64,000 nucleotides of DNA from Syngnathus acus (GCF_901709675.1 NC_051101.1:3661501-3725500); one strand, 5' to 3'. Positions 34,821 to 48,607 are shown, counted from the stretch's first letter. The notes: a model not told the origin generated them from the letters alone. Translations and numbers: made by a program.

Positions 34821-35439
34821 AGCGCATTTGGCTAAGACAACCGTACTCGCATGCACCACAAGTGAAAACTCTGATACGAAGGTAGTGTTGCATCCATTCT
34901 CGACTTTTGCTATATTTGCCAAGGGCATTGTTACCATGACGACATAGAGCGGGACAGCCTGTGGTGGGGTCCCGCGTTCCTGAAAAAAAGAGCAGCGCCT
35001 CTGTGTTTATCGTCAACAAAGCGCCGGTGGTGAATACACCACTGGTTTCACTTCTATTCTCTTCATTGTTTGCTGCTGTTTACATGGATAAAAGTAGCAG
35101 GCGCAACACGTGCTAATGTAATGGCTTCGTGTTGCGCAGGATTTTCAACCCGCCTTGACTCCGGAGCGAGGTGTTGGGAAAATAAATAAAAAGAGCGGGA
35201 AAACAGATCAATACATATTTCAACAGCTTCTTGTGAAGCCAAGAGAGACACACACAGAGATGGAAGGAAATAGAAGCGTAATTGCGTAGCACATTCTCAT
35301 TGTCGGGAGTGTGCGGGAGATAGAAGGATAATTGCGGCCCAGGCTTTAAGAGCTAGAGGGAAAGGGTGGAGAAGGAACACTAATGAGGAACACATAGCAA
35401 ACATGCTAGGAGAGGCTGAGCACCCCGCACTGTGGCATT

Positions 35440-35835
35440 TCATAATAGAGTACATTCTGGCAACTGTCTAGCACCTTCCGGTAATGATCGAGCGGGTTCC
35501 GGTACCTGTAAAACACATTCTGGTAAGCCGTTAGTTTCTGGTACCGGTAAAACACATTCTGGTAAGCAGCTAGTTTCTGGTCAGCAGCTAGTTTCCGGTA
35601 CAAGTAAAACACATTCTGGTAAGCAGCTCATTTCTGGTACCAGTAAAACACATTCTGTTAAGCAGCTATACGTGTGGCCTTGTACCGAATAGATGGGACC
35701 ACATGTTTCGAACATTCTGGAACTGTCTTTTCCATTCTGGTAATAGAACATTCCATTAGCAGTTTCAGCCATTCTATTAGCTAGCATTCTCATTTCGGTA
35801 TCTCTGGTATCATTCCGGTATCTATTCCGTTTTTT
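35440..35835. repeat. 39-bp minisatellite and diverged flanks
   Basis: The core at about 35502-35672 contains four near-identical units of 39 bp, each with GGTACCNGTAAAACACATTC, TGGTAAGCAGCTAGTTTCT or close variants. One unit is interrupted by a partial copy (GGTCAGCAGCTAGTTTC). Because 39 is a multiple of three, open frames run through it, but no start, domain or splice context supports coding. Flanking sequence to 35835 holds shorter, diverged ATTCTGGTA / CATTCCGGTATCT copies. Confidence 0.8.
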
Positions 35836-36534
35836 TCCGGTTTCGCACACGTGCGAGACAGTTCTATGTGCAATGAGAATAATTGCTTCCCAGGCTTTAA
35901 TAGATACAGAGCAAAAGGGCGGTGAAAAGCAATGTTGGTTGCTGCGCTAACGAGCAGCGCATAAAAAAACATTCTGTGAGAGGCTAAGGCCCCCACTCTG
36001 TGGCACTTCATAATAGCGCCTGTAAGAATCTCCCACGCGTTATTCTACTTCCTGGTAGCCGCTGAGGGTACTTGGTGACAAGGATAATGAGTGTGGAACT
36101 GAGAGGAAAAAATTGACGGTAGGTTGGTGCTGGGACTGGTATTCCGGAATAAAAGGTTAGAAAAAATCAGGCAGAGGGCGTGAGGAAGAGCAACACAACA
36201 GGCGGCCATGGTGCCGGATTGATTGATTCAGCAGGCGTGTGCTGTGTTCAGGGTCACCGGCTGTGTGTTTTGGCGCAAAGGCCAATGTTGGTGGCGGTAG
36301 CATAGCATTAACATTTTGGCTAGCATGCTAAGAATAGCATAGCATTATTTCTAATTTTCACCTAATTTGATTCTATGGCCGCTGTAAAGTTTTGTTATGC
36401 ATCCGTCTACTCGGTGCTCTGGAAGCCTCATAAGGCTCTGCTGCTAACTAGAACGCTAACCGTAAACATGACATATTGTCACCCAACACAGTTTTGCAGC
36501 TGAAATAAAACGATCCTATTAATGTTGCGCCGTG

Positions 36535-37660
36535 AGTCTAGTCAGTGCTCGGGCAGCGGCTCTTTTGTATAACTTGATGACATTGACATCAAACCGAAAG
36601 ATCTTTTTGATAATCGCGGAAGATACCACGGTGCTGGTTTGATCTTAATCTTAGCTTCCATGTCAGTATAATGTGTGATTGTGTCTCTAGGAGCAGTCTC
36701 GTCAGCACTCGAGCCGCCTCGGCTGATCTTTGACAAATTCATACATCGTTAGCTGCTAACTCGAGGCACAATGTCTTCTGCCGCCGTTTTGATGAAATGC
36801 CTTGTACAAACAGAGAAATGAAGGTTCTTCACTGAGATGCTAGTGCTTTTTGGACTTCGGCGCAAGATGTTATTTCTCTGGCATAGTTTCATGTAAAGTG
36901 TTAGAAAATTGTAGGATTGTCACCTACAATAGTTTGGTGAGTATAAAAAAAATTGCAAGTGACTCAAGTAGGCGCTCGGGCTCCTTTATAGCCTTTCAGA
37001 GTTTGTACAGCAAAGCAAAGTGTCCTTTGCTCACCATGCCACAGTGCCATTTTTCTTTTAGCCATCGTTCCAATGTAAGGTTCAGGACAGGGCAGGATCC
37101 CGTCTTTAGTAGCAGTCGAGTCGTTGCTCGAGCAGCTTCACTGACTCTTTTACAACTTTGTCCAATATCTTTATAGCTAACAAGTGAACACTTCACTGAC
37201 ATGACACACTGTCATCTGCCACACTTTTGTGGCTGTCATAAAATGTTCTCATACATTCTGCACTGAGTCTCATCGGCGCCTGGGCAACCTCGGCTGATCT
37301 TTCTTTTTCTATTTTTGACCAGCTTTCAGAGCTTTCAGAGCAGAACATGGGCTCTTTTTGTTTTGGCTGAAGATGCCATTGAGCCAATTTGATTTTTATG
37401 CCACAAAAAAAGTGTCAAGATTGTGCCCTGGGTTGCAGTCGATTCAGCGCAAGAGCAACTGAGTTGCTCTTTTACGAACTAGTACATCAAATCGCGGGTT
37501 CTTTTGATTTTAAATGGTAGCAAATTGGAAGCGAAGCTGTTGTAATTTTGTGACTGTTATAAAATGTTCCTCAGCTGTGCTGTCTATTTCTTCTCTACTC
37601 AAGCAGCCTCGACTGATCTTTTTCACAAAATTTTAGAGTCTGTATATCAAAGTAAACTCC
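36535..37660. repeat. Degenerate long-period repeat (CTCGGCTGATCTTT family)
   Basis: A block with CAGC-rich start, GCCTCGGCTGATCTTT and a following TTTGAC or TTTCAC segment occurs near 36712, 37287 and 37606. A related companion phrase, GCTCTTTTGTATAAC / GCTCTTTTACGAAC / GACTCTTTTACAAC, occurs near 36558, 37466 and 37143. Periods are irregular (about 320-580 bp). The copies probably derive from an old tandem array with a unit of several hundred bases. Confidence 0.5.
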
Positions 37661-38439
37661 TTTAAATTTTAAACAACGAGTCTCGATTTTTGATTGCGAA
37701 ACGCTCTTCCCTCCATTTGCTGCATTCAAATTTTAAAATTATTTTTCTAAACAACAAAAATGAGCAACAAAATAGATGTTAGGTGCGTTTTTTATCAAAC
37801 AATTGTGCCAGCTTGAGATAGTTCATTTAATTGGCTTTGAGAGCCGGCTCACGCCGCGCTATTGTTTTGTGGTATTTTGCTAATTAGATCCCGGGTTGGA
37901 TAGTGCTAAAAGCCCGTGCCGCTCTTTCCAGTGAAATTCCATTAGTGCTTTGACGTGGATCGCTTCGGGTTCCAAAACATTATTCATGACACTCTGAGGA
38001 TTGGTACGACACACAGTTTGCTGTAAAAACAACATCACAAATTGCACTTGTTTTGTTCTTGCTGGCTACATTTCAGCGATGACGCCAATTAAAACACTTT
38101 AGCCTAGCGTCCTTGGAGAGGTTTTGCTATTTACTATGTGTGGCAACTGCATTGGAAAGATGCAATAGCAATGCAACATGGCAATATGTCCCCCATTTGG
38201 GGAGGTTAGCGAACGTGTCCATGTGACCTTTTACACAGGTATTGGACCTTTGGTGCCGTTAAGGAATAATGAAGGCGTCAGCTAAGGGCAATTAGCAGCT
38301 TAATGTCGGGCAACGGAGCGCTAATACGGCATCTTTTCGCTGACGGTTCAATAATGTACGTAGCAATGCCTGAAAGAAGTGCCCATGTTATTGACTTTGA
38401 ATCCAGTTATGTTAAGTATGATGTGGTTAAAAGGTCTCC

Positions 38440-39060
38440 AGGACGTAGCCTATAATGCTAGCGTTAGCGTTTACGAGAGGCCTGGAAACTTCAGTTGCAG
38501 GAACTTTAGAAAGTAGCATTAGCGTCACAGTGGTAATACAATTAGCAACAATTGAAACTAGCACTGTTATCTCACGTTTTAGCCTTTATTAGGTGCGTTC
38601 GGTCTTGTAAATTCGGCACTATGTGACATTTAGCGGAATTGACAGTGACATATTAACAAATGACATTGACATTAGTGGCAGTAACTAGTGCTATTGACAT
38701 TTCTGTCACTATCACTTTAGATGCCAAATTTGCAGATTTGAAATTAGCATATTTTACATTAGCTGCATATACATTAGTAGCAGTAACATTTTGTGTCATT
38801 GACAATATTAGTGTTGATAACCTATACTGTAAAAATTAGTTAATGTCAGTGCTGGTAAATTAGCAGCCTTAAGTTAGTGCGGCTATATTTAGTACTCACT
38901 GACATTAGTGGGATTTAAATGAGCGTCATTAACATTGACATAAGCAGTAACTTTGCTCCATTCACATTATTGCTACCATTAGTAGTTTTACTGCTATAGT
39001 AATTAATTAACTTTAGACCTCATTAGCAGAATTAATATTGGCACCAATAAAACAAACTAG
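38440..39060. repeat. Degenerate GACATTAGTAG low-complexity repeat
   Basis: Words such as GACATTAGTGG, ACATTAGTAGCAGTAACA, CTCACTGACATTAGTGGGAT and CATTAACATTGACATAAGCAG recur every 20-40 bp over 600 bp. This looks like an old short-unit satellite that has drifted. Confidence 0.5.
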
Positions 39061-41115
39061 TGAAAATAAACTAATGAGTAATCTAATTGCATAAATGTGC
39101 ACACCCCAATTAAATTAGCTTCTGTCTACTTTTTACTCAACTCAAATTATTGCTTTCAACACAAAGTAAAAATTTGGGAAAATGATGGCTCATGTTTAAA
39201 AAAAAAAAAAAGGAAAAAAACTTATAAGTTTGGACACTTGTAAGTCGAGACACTGCTGATCCAAGTGTATAAACAAGGACTTAGCAGAGTTGGCGTCTCC
39301 GATTAAGTGCTAGTTGTGGTTGTGAAGGAGACGGGGGCAGGCGCCACCCTTGCATTGTTTACTTCATCAAGCCGACCGACGGCCACTTTAGCTGGCATTT
39401 TTTTCCCCTCCTCCCGCCTCTGACAAGCATAATCACAATTGATCTGTATTCCGGCGGGGGAGGCGGCTCAATCAGACGTGACAAATGCGGGCAGACAATG
39501 CAGGTGTTTTCTTCATCAGGCCGACGCCGTCCATCCTCGCCTCAATCCATCACAATCAGGCCGTATTGACGCAACGGACTTTCGATTAAGATTCCTTTTC
39601 AGCCTCTTTTTGTAGAGCGATCAAAGCTAAAAGTTTCCTCCTGTTCACAATCATAGAAAAGCCATTTTGCTAGTGGCATTGATTTGACATTCGTTATAAT
39701 TGGCCTTATACTGGTGACCTGCAGGTTAATTTAAAAGATCAATGTGTCATATTTGCTCCACACTTAATCATTTACACTCCACACCAATAGGGGGCAGCGT
39801 GTTATCTGAACTTTGACATTAATGTGACAAATTAAAAGTTGCTACGGCTGGTGGGACAAAAATGTGACTTTCTTGTCATTTTCAGAGGTTACTACAAAAA
39901 ATAGTGTCCTGAAATTACAACTTGATTTATGTTATATTTCATCTGTATATTTCATATTGCAAATTATTTCACTGGTATCTGAAAATCTAAAAGTGTTTTA
40001 TGGAAGAAGGTCAAATAGACAAAATCCAAGTCGGGAAGTGGATAAAAATGGGTTGTGGCTTTGGGGCGTGGCTGTTCCGGATGAAAATGGCGGAGACAAA
40101 CGCGCGCCATATGGCGGAGGGCCGCGCCTGTGTCGGCGCTTGCTTGTTTTATTTATTAGCCGCGCCACATTCATTTCATGCCTGCGTTCCTCCACCTGCA
40201 TCTTTACTCGCCGATAATGAATTCTCGCAGGTCTGGAGCGACGACAAAGAATCAATCAATACAAGAGATTAACAAGTGATTAAGTCCATATTTGACTTTT
40301 GGACAAGTTTAAACTTCGGATTGGGTACACACTCGACTTTCTGAAGCCGTAATAAACCTCTATGTAGATATTCCTGCTCGGAATACAAATTGACAGCTGC
40401 AAGTCTTATCGAGCATGTTGCCATCATTAATAAAATAAGATGCTAATATCAATGAGATTTAGTCTACCTTGTTAGCTGATAATTTGACAGCAACCCAAGT
40501 TTTCTTGCTTTAATTTAATGGTCAAGAAATTTGGTTTTGAATGTCAAGAGAAAGATTTGTGAATTTATTTGAGGTATGCTAAAAATGAATCAATGGCTAA
40601 TGCTAATATCATTCTAGCTCCACTTGTCATGTTTCAGCTTTGATGGGTGACTACTGTATTTTGTGTGCTTTAAAGAGTGCACAAGGCTAGTATTTGCTCG
40701 ATAGCATGTTTGTGGGTTTCTGCGGTGTTACTCAGATGGATAGTGTGGTTAATGGCGGTGGCAATTACGTATAGAAACTCTCCAACCCTGTCACCAGCGA
40801 CACTAGAAGCCCTTCCTCTCAATTCTCAATGAGCCACAAACGGGCATCTAAAAGATTCATGCGTGTAGAATTTGGCTCATTAAAGAATAATCAGGAAAGT
40901 GGGTCCTCAGAATGAAATCCAATATTTATGAAATTGATTTTCACACCTGTTTGTTGTTAAATTCGCTCGGTGTGGCGTTTCCAGGGCTACCTATGCTGCG
41001 CTGAGGGACACGTATAAAGCCGTGCGGCCGAAAGAGTGGAGGTTCTTCCCAAATGAGGCGCAAACAGATGTCATTGTCTCATCATAAAATCTGATGAATA
41101 AAATGCAGACAATGT

Positions 41116-41193
41116 TTAACTCATTCACTGCCAGTACAGCTAAAATACTAGGTATTTGACATCTATAGCCGTCAATGGCAGTGAATGAGTTAA
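41116..41193. mobile_element. Small fold-back element
   Basis: A 78-bp palindrome-like element. The left arm TTAACTCATTCACTGCCA is the exact reverse complement of the right arm TGGCAGTGAATGAGTTAA. The inside is about 40 bp and has a weaker inner complementarity. It has the form of a tiny MITE or the remnant of one. Confidence 0.7.
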
Positions 41194-44100
41194 TAATGTG
41201 CAATGTATAGATTTTCCTCATAAAATCCAATAAAAAAAGTCAAACATACTTTTACATACCAAGTTAAAGTCTGATTGGATTTGCTGGAGCAGTGCAGAAA
41301 GTCATTGACTTCCTCAGCTTTGGTAACAAAGCACCCAAATGCGCATTAAACAACGTCAGCTTGACGCTGAGACGCCGTGTGACCATTTAGAATCCCGATC
41401 AATAACTAATCCTGAGGTCAGTGCGTTTGCTTTATGGCTGCTCTGGTGTTATTTCTTGAAATAAACTCCCGTAGTCAATCACATGAAGCCAACATTTTAA
41501 GGCCGACGAATTGAGCCGAGAGATTTTGTCCGATTACTGCCGGATTTTAACCAGGTGTGCTTGACAGATGGGCGGTGCTAAATTTGAAACCACATGAGTT
41601 TTGGTGGTGTGATGCGGCAATTTTTAGGATTATTTGGCCCATTTGGTCTTTTTTTTAAAACCAGATTTTTTTGGACTGATTGCTACCAAATTTGCAAGCC
41701 CAAAACAACAACCTGAAATTTCGTAGCAATGTGTGTCATAAGAGGACCCGCAAAAGAATTCTAAAAAAAACCAATTTATTTCTATTGCCCTTTTGACCAC
41801 GTCCAGGCTGGATGTCGCAAAACATTTTGCAGTTTGTGTTTATCGCCATTGTGTGTGGCCATGAAACAGCATAACAATAATTACTAAGATCACTGATTTA
41901 ATTTGAGAGCTTTTGTTTGGATTGGAAACCAAAAAGCAAATACCTTGAAATGTTAAACACACGGGGGAACACGCGAGGGAGGAGACAAACAGCCTCAAAT
42001 CTGTGTGATTAAAAAGTGTTCTGGCAAAATAAAACACCAGCGGCAGTCTTTAATCAAGTCCTGCATCTATTTTTATGATCGTTATTTATTTTTCATCATC
42101 ATGTGGAGACTTTTGTCAGCATTTGACGTTCGCCTCCTTCGGCGCGATAACCTGCAGACGCTGCGATCATCAACGGCGATAATCGGCGCAATCTTTTCTT
42201 GACGCCGTCGACGCTAATTTCCAGTTTCGTGCACATACTAGATCTGCCTGTGTGTGTTTGTTTACTCCAGCAAAGCGGTGGGGGTAATCCTTTCTTTCAC
42301 TGCCTTTGATTCTCTTCATGCTTTCCCCTTTTGTACATAATCTGCAACACTCTGCGGTAGAAAATACTCCAAAGTGTATAATTATGTATTTTAGACTGTA
42401 TTCTTCTTAAATTGGCCGGCTGTAACAACGGTAGTCTTATTATTCTACGGATAATACAACAAATATCCTGGAGCGCACAATGGTGTACCTGCTGATAATT
42501 GAAAAGTAATTCATAGTGATTCTACATGAATTTGATAGTTTCAAAAGAAAACAAGATACGGTAACTCAATGTGCTTCGATCACACAGGAAAAATCTCTGT
42601 CTGTCAAAAACAAACCACCGCGCCCGAGGAAAATCTACCAATATGGAAGTTTTGACTTACCAAGTGTCCTTTTTTTGGTCACACACTTTATTTTTCTGGA
42701 CTAAGAAAGGTCAGGTCAGAATGTTAATTTTGAGGCAGAACAAAACCTAACATTTGTCTTGGAGATGAAAGCGTTCCTGTTGGTCTTCGATGGATTCAAA
42801 CGCAGACTGTTGCAGAGTCTGCCTGCATTCATTTTGGAAACGGAACACAAAATTCGCCTTCAACCTGTCTGGATTATAAAAAAAAACTTGACAGACAGCC
42901 GTTAGACCTTTCCATAAATAATAATATCTACTGGGCAAGTCAAGCCACGGCGTGCGCGCACAAACACACACTCACCAGCGTGCATGTGTGCAGCAAGAGT
43001 TAGACCAACAGCAAAATAAATCAGAGGAGGAATAAATTGCTGGTCGGCGTCTGCTTGCTTGATCTTTTCCCGTGAAGAGAAATTGAATTAAAAAAACAAA
43101 ATTGCCGTTTGATATCTGCTGAATAAAAGCATCAGACTTTGTCAACATATTTCCCAACCAGCCGCCGCCATCCTGGTCTCGTCATCGCCACCCTCTCGAT
43201 TAGAATCCGGAAAGACATTTTTGCTGTCAGGTTGTTGCCGCACCCCCCCTTACTTCTTTGTTGCCCCCCCCCTCCCTTCTCCTCTTCATTCGCTTTCTCC
43301 TTTCGTCTTTATCCTCTGCCGTCTGCTGCAGGCCCTGTGGAGAATTTGCCTGAATTACCTGTCATAGCGGCTGCTACGTGTAAATAAGGCCGCATCGTCG
43401 ATCGCTTTTCCAAGCTTCTCAGCCCATCTCGTCTGACTTCAAACCGTATCCCCCCCCCCGCCTCCACGACTACCTCTCTAGCTTACCTCCAGCCTCCATC
43501 CATTTCATCTCCTTCGCCCTGTTTTCTCTCCTCCTTGCCCTTCACCTCAATCTCTTAGCGTCCCTTTCTCTGGCAGCTGCGCGGCAGGGGGAGGCTCTTT
43601 GTGCTTTCTCTTTAAGTTGGGAAATGAGTTTGTTGCTGACTCGGTAGGAGACGCAGCGCGCCGGGATAGAGGTCATTGACTACCTGTCATTTAGCTCGGG
43701 TGGCTTAGTGAATTAGAAATAGCAGGGGTGGAGAGGAGAAGAGAAAGTGTGCCTGTATGTGTTCCATGTGTCATGTTTGTTCGCCCTAAAGGGTGTGACC
43801 TAAACACCAATACATGGAGACAGGAATGGAGCCGGGCGAGCAATAAGCACGTCCGGAAAATGCGCCAAACTTCTCCACCAATCAGACCACAGGATCTTGG
43901 GATGCACGTTATTGCCTCAGGTGATCTGAATTTGTCCTCCTCCTGTGGCGTTCAGGATACCATTGCTTTTCTTCTATAGTTGCTGCTGTTTTGGTTAGCA
44001 ACTGAATCCAAATGGGTTCTACGTTTCACTTTGTCTGCGTGCGAATCACAGCATTTACGAATTGAAGTTTTTCTACTTTCTACTCGTTCTTTGCCAGCTT

Positions 44101-45208
44101 CTACTTACTGCCGACATTTGCTTGAGGAAATACAGTATTTTATAGAGTCCGTATGGTGTAGCCTTTAAGCAAGACTCCACACAAAAAGGAATCAATACAT
44201 ACTTAAATGAAGACGCTCCTAAGGGGGACGTTTTATTGCCAATAAATAGAGTGTCTGAAATCTTTGCTCCTTTTATTCATACAACAGCCGCATCTATGCA
44301 CGTCCGTTTGCATTGATTTGCGTCAACGCAAATGGAAATCACTGTTTCTCGCCCACCAAAATCCGGCCGGCGGCCTCCGAATACTTTGTGTGTAAAATCC
44401 CGCTGTGCCTTGTACATTTGTTCATCCTTTTCTTTTTTCTTCCAAATGTCTCTTGTGAGCAAAGATTTGCTAAGCTGATGGCACCTGTTAGCCAAAGAGG
44501 CTTCAATCACGGACAGTCACGCTTCGCCTCCCAATCGCCTTTCGGAACACGGAGATACGCGCGGTTGTCTATATGTGGGCGCCAGTCCAAGCTATTCATG
44601 CTAATTCATGCGCACTGGTGTAATGTATGCACCCAGAGGCTTGAGGAGGAAGAAGAAAGCGATAGAAATGCCTCTTCCTCCCCCTCCTCCTCCTTATTAA
44701 CGTCGAGCCGACAACTGCTGGAGTCGGGCTTGATTTTCAGGCGGACACTTTATGGGAGAAAATGATATGGAGCGTCTTTACAATTTCAATAGGAGTGTTC
44801 ATTTCCATTTAGTTGTGTGAGTGGTATTTAATTGTGTGAAGAATTGGCAAAAGGAGACGTATATAATTCGCTTGTCATGTTTGTTTCTACAGTGCAAGGT
44901 GCACTCTTAAAACTGCAGGATCAAAAATGATCCAATCTTGGTTAAAGATACGCTATTCGGGTCAATTTGACCCAACTTCGGGTTGTTTTGTAGCAAATAT
45001 TTGGTGGTCATTTTGTATCAAAACAGACGTTTTGTTTTGTACAGAATGACCCAGAAAACTTTTTCCATTGTCTTGGAAAATCACCATAAAAATGTGTTAA
45101 TGTATCATTGTATTATATTTTTTTTGACTAGGATAACTCTAAATTCTCATCTACTGCTAATCCCCATGGACGGTTTCCAATTTGGAATACCTCCCAAAAT
45201 CCCCCTCC

Positions 45209-45298
45209 TAAATTAAAGTTTCCGTAAATTGAAGAATGAATAACAGTGACAAAAATTAAATTAAAGTTTCCGTCAATTAAAGATTGAATAACACTCAC
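45209..45298. repeat. Tandem duplication, 49-bp period
   Basis: AATTAAAGTTTCCGTAAATT at 45210 is repeated as AATTAAAGTTTCCGTCAATT at 45259. Both are followed by GAATAACA(G/C)TGAC-like sequence. Confidence 0.7.
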
Positions 45299-46713
45299 GA
45301 AAGGAGCCCATTACAGTAATGGGATGACATGTTGCGCATGTGTGTGTGTGTGGGGGGGGGAGCCCATCGCGATTATGTTTTTTTTTTTTTCCTTCAAGTC
45401 ACATTTCTCCATATTGTTGCTTTTGAAGGCATTCCTGAATAGGCCAGCGAGTGGAGAATAAGAAGGCATTCAATCAGCGTGTTGTGCGCCATTATGTAGG
45501 AAGGAATTAGAAAACATGCTTTCCCTAATGAGCTCGACTATAAAATTCCCCACTACGTCGTGTTTCTTCTTTTCATGCTCTAGATTTCCATTCATCCAGC
45601 TCCTTGCCGGCAAATAGGCTTGAGAATTTATGCGTTTCAACAGCGGTCGTGGAGGCGCTATCAAAGAGGAAGGCTGCTTCTGGGATGGGAGTCGAGATAG
45701 TAAAAAAAATAAATAAATTTGAGACGGGGATCGATAGCGTGGGCTTATTTGAGTTGAGCCAACAGCGTGAAGGTGTAAGAGAGATTGAGGCGCTGGAGCC
45801 AGATGACAAAAAAGACGACACGGCCTTGTAACAGAAGTTGCGAAGTTTTCACTTGCTCTCTGGAGGCCAAAACTGAACGATGAATCGAATTCAAATCGAC
45901 CTTGTGATGTAGTAGAACGCAATTTCAGTACATTGGTAAGCTTTATGTATTTTGTATCGATTGTCTTGATAAGTTCCATGCTTAAGTCCTCAGCTCTATT
46001 TATTTCTTTAACCACAAAAAAAATCACCATCTGCCGGGTTCCCCTTCCTTTTTCCGATTGGGGGAGAGAAAAAAAGCGGAAGAAAACAAATCAACCAATC
46101 CCTGGCAGCCTTATTCACTTTGTCGCGCCACCGATAAGCAGGATCCTTCTCCCCTCCCAGCTGTGAACACAACAACAAAAAGTTTCATTTGATTTTCCCT
46201 CTGCAAACCTAATTTGAACTTCCTCAAAGGGAGCCGAGCGATGCTTCGCAGTCATTGATTTCCGCGTGATTTCCTCCAAGGGAGAACATTTTGCAGCTTT
46301 TGCAAATGAGCCGCTAATGCAATCCCCACCATGCCTTCCGATTGGATTATGGGAGGTGCCATCCAGGAAGATGGCGGCTCGATACGTTTCAAGTGGGGCT
46401 GGGAAGCTGCGATTGATTTAGCGGGCATAGCGGCTCCGGTTATTCTCCGGGGTTTACCTGACAGTCGCGTTATCCCGTAAAAAGGGGAGCCAATTTACGC
46501 ACAGGTCCGCGTTGGGAGATGTGCTCGTTGCTCAACTGGTGTTAGAATTGACGAAGATGTTGGCTTCTGAGAAATCTGCTGGACTGTCTACATTTCAGAT
46601 GTAGATGTAGAGCGGCTAGAAAACAAATCAACCTACTGTAGCTGTGGACGTCCCAAACTAAACACACCAAATAAATAAATAGACAAATAAATAGACAAAT
46701 AAATAAATAAATC

Positions 46714-46827
<114 letters not shown>

Positions 46828-46979
46828 GAATAAATAATAATAATAAAGAAATACATTTAGGGAATGCATAGATTGGGTTTAAAGTTGAAAGATGAACACC
46901 GTAGCGTGATACTCGTAATGATCTCAAACGATGTATAAACCCCGTCGAAAACAAATACGATTCCGTAATCATCTAACGT

Positions 46980-47430
46980 GAAATGAATAGGACATAAAAT
47001 CGAGAAAATGTCGTAAATGTCCATCACCGAAGTAACGGCAGAAAATTTAACGACCCACCATCACAGAAGTAAAACTAATAAAAAGAAGTGTCCCGTTTTT
47101 CACCAAGTAAATGACAAAATGTCGTAAATGTCCAGCGCAAAAGTCAAATGACAGTCATAACTGTCCCCTTCGTAGAAGTAGAACACGATGTTGTGACATC
47201 AATCATCACAAAAGTAAAACGAAAAAATTGGATCATAAACATAATACAAAAACATTAGGACACATCATAAAGGTATTTAATTTATTTATTTAATTGACCA
47301 TCACAGAAATAATAATTAAAAAAAAGATCAAATGTTCCTTTCCATTATCATAGAATAAAAAATTTAAAAAAAGGAATATTGTGACCGTCCGCTATGAGAG
47401 AAATCCAAAGTTCCGTGTATCATTTAAAAA
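46980..47430. repeat. Degenerate GTCCATCACAGAAGTAAAA minisatellite, site 1
   Basis: Diverged copies of a phrase like TAAATGTCCATCACAGAAGT, AAAACNAA recur every 45-70 bp (near 47018, 47060, 47128, 47203, 47295). The same phrase family recurs at 49.49-49.78 kb. Confidence 0.55.
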
Positions 47431-48527
47431 CCAAAAAAATCATAATGGCCACAGAAGCTGACTTGCCCTCCCGTGCTGCCGTTGTGTGTGAAAGTTACAT
47501 TTGCAGAGTTTGTCATGATTGACAGCCAATCTGTCCCTCCTTAGATCTGCCCAAATAGGCTTTTGTCACCCCGCTGACCCTCACCGGTCTAGAAAATAAA
47601 CGTAAACATAGTCCCCTACAGTGAGATCACGACAACACTGCCAAATTCCATCAAGGTGGCCAACGGCTTAATGCAGGAAAACGGCAAGGACAATTAGTCA
47701 TTGTCGTTTTTTTCCCCGTCTCTCTCCCCTCCTCTCTTTATACAAATGACTCACAAGGGCAATTCCATTTGATGTGACTCCCCAGGCGGATCAGCCCAGG
47801 CGGTCTGTCTGCTTGGGGGTTGGGGGGGGGAGCTGTCGAGCGGGATTGTGGTTTTTCCACATCACCTACTACTGCTGCTGCTGCTGAGAGGTGATGCTAG
47901 CACAGCAAAGCCTCCAGTTTCCACCAATAAATTCCCCCCAAAATTGTAATGTTTAGTAAATTTAAAAATGGCTATGTTCCATTCACCAGCCTGCGTGAGT
48001 GTCTGGGCGTGAGCCGCGGCTGACAGCAGTTCCTGCGTGAGCATTTGATTGTGTTACCGCTTAGCTAGCAGACTTTTGTAAGACTCATAAGTCAAGCTAG
48101 TACCGTATTATTATAACGGAGGCAATGAGTCATCAAAAGGAAGACGATGCAATGACGGCACCGACGCTTACCGTGATGAGGCGCTTAGGGTTGAAAAGCG
48201 AGCCGCAGGACGAGCCTGGCGCTCATGCATTATTACTGGCCGTATCGATCGAGGCGGCGGGAGAAAAATGAGATTGTCTTTAAGGCCAATGATGGAGAAT
48301 GGAAAAGTGCGCGGCGGCGGCGGCGGAGGGATGAAACATTCGCCGTCGGCCTGCAGACTACACGAAACCGAAACTTGCAAACAATCTCAGCCTTTTCTGG
48401 CAACAACACAGCCTGGTGCGCTTTATGTTTACATGAGGGGGGGGCACTTCTTCTGACACGATGATTGTCACGAACACTCCCAGGGAGGGCAAACTGTGTG
48501 TTTATCATTAATGATTACACACACACC

Positions 48528-48530
<3 letters not shown>

Positions 48531-48607
<77 letters not shown>
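48531..48607. repeat. (CA)n microsatellite
   Basis: About 38 uninterrupted CA units, preceded by a shorter interrupted ACAC tract from 48516. Confidence 0.97.

Larger units (their letters stand above)
30714..46500. other. Probable large intron or gene-poor region, part 1
   Basis: No further coding exon could be supported downstream of the signal-peptide exon. The region holds GC-alternating tracts near 30.8-31.0 kb, an hAT-type MITE (31.6 kb), dispersed minisatellite motifs (31.4-35.8 kb), two degenerate repeat zones (36.5-37.7 and 38.4-39.1 kb), a fold-back element (41.1 kb) and a small tandem duplication (45.2 kb). Open frames of up to 219 codons (32802-33461) are built on CA and C runs and have no domain or splice support. 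Confidence 0.5.
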
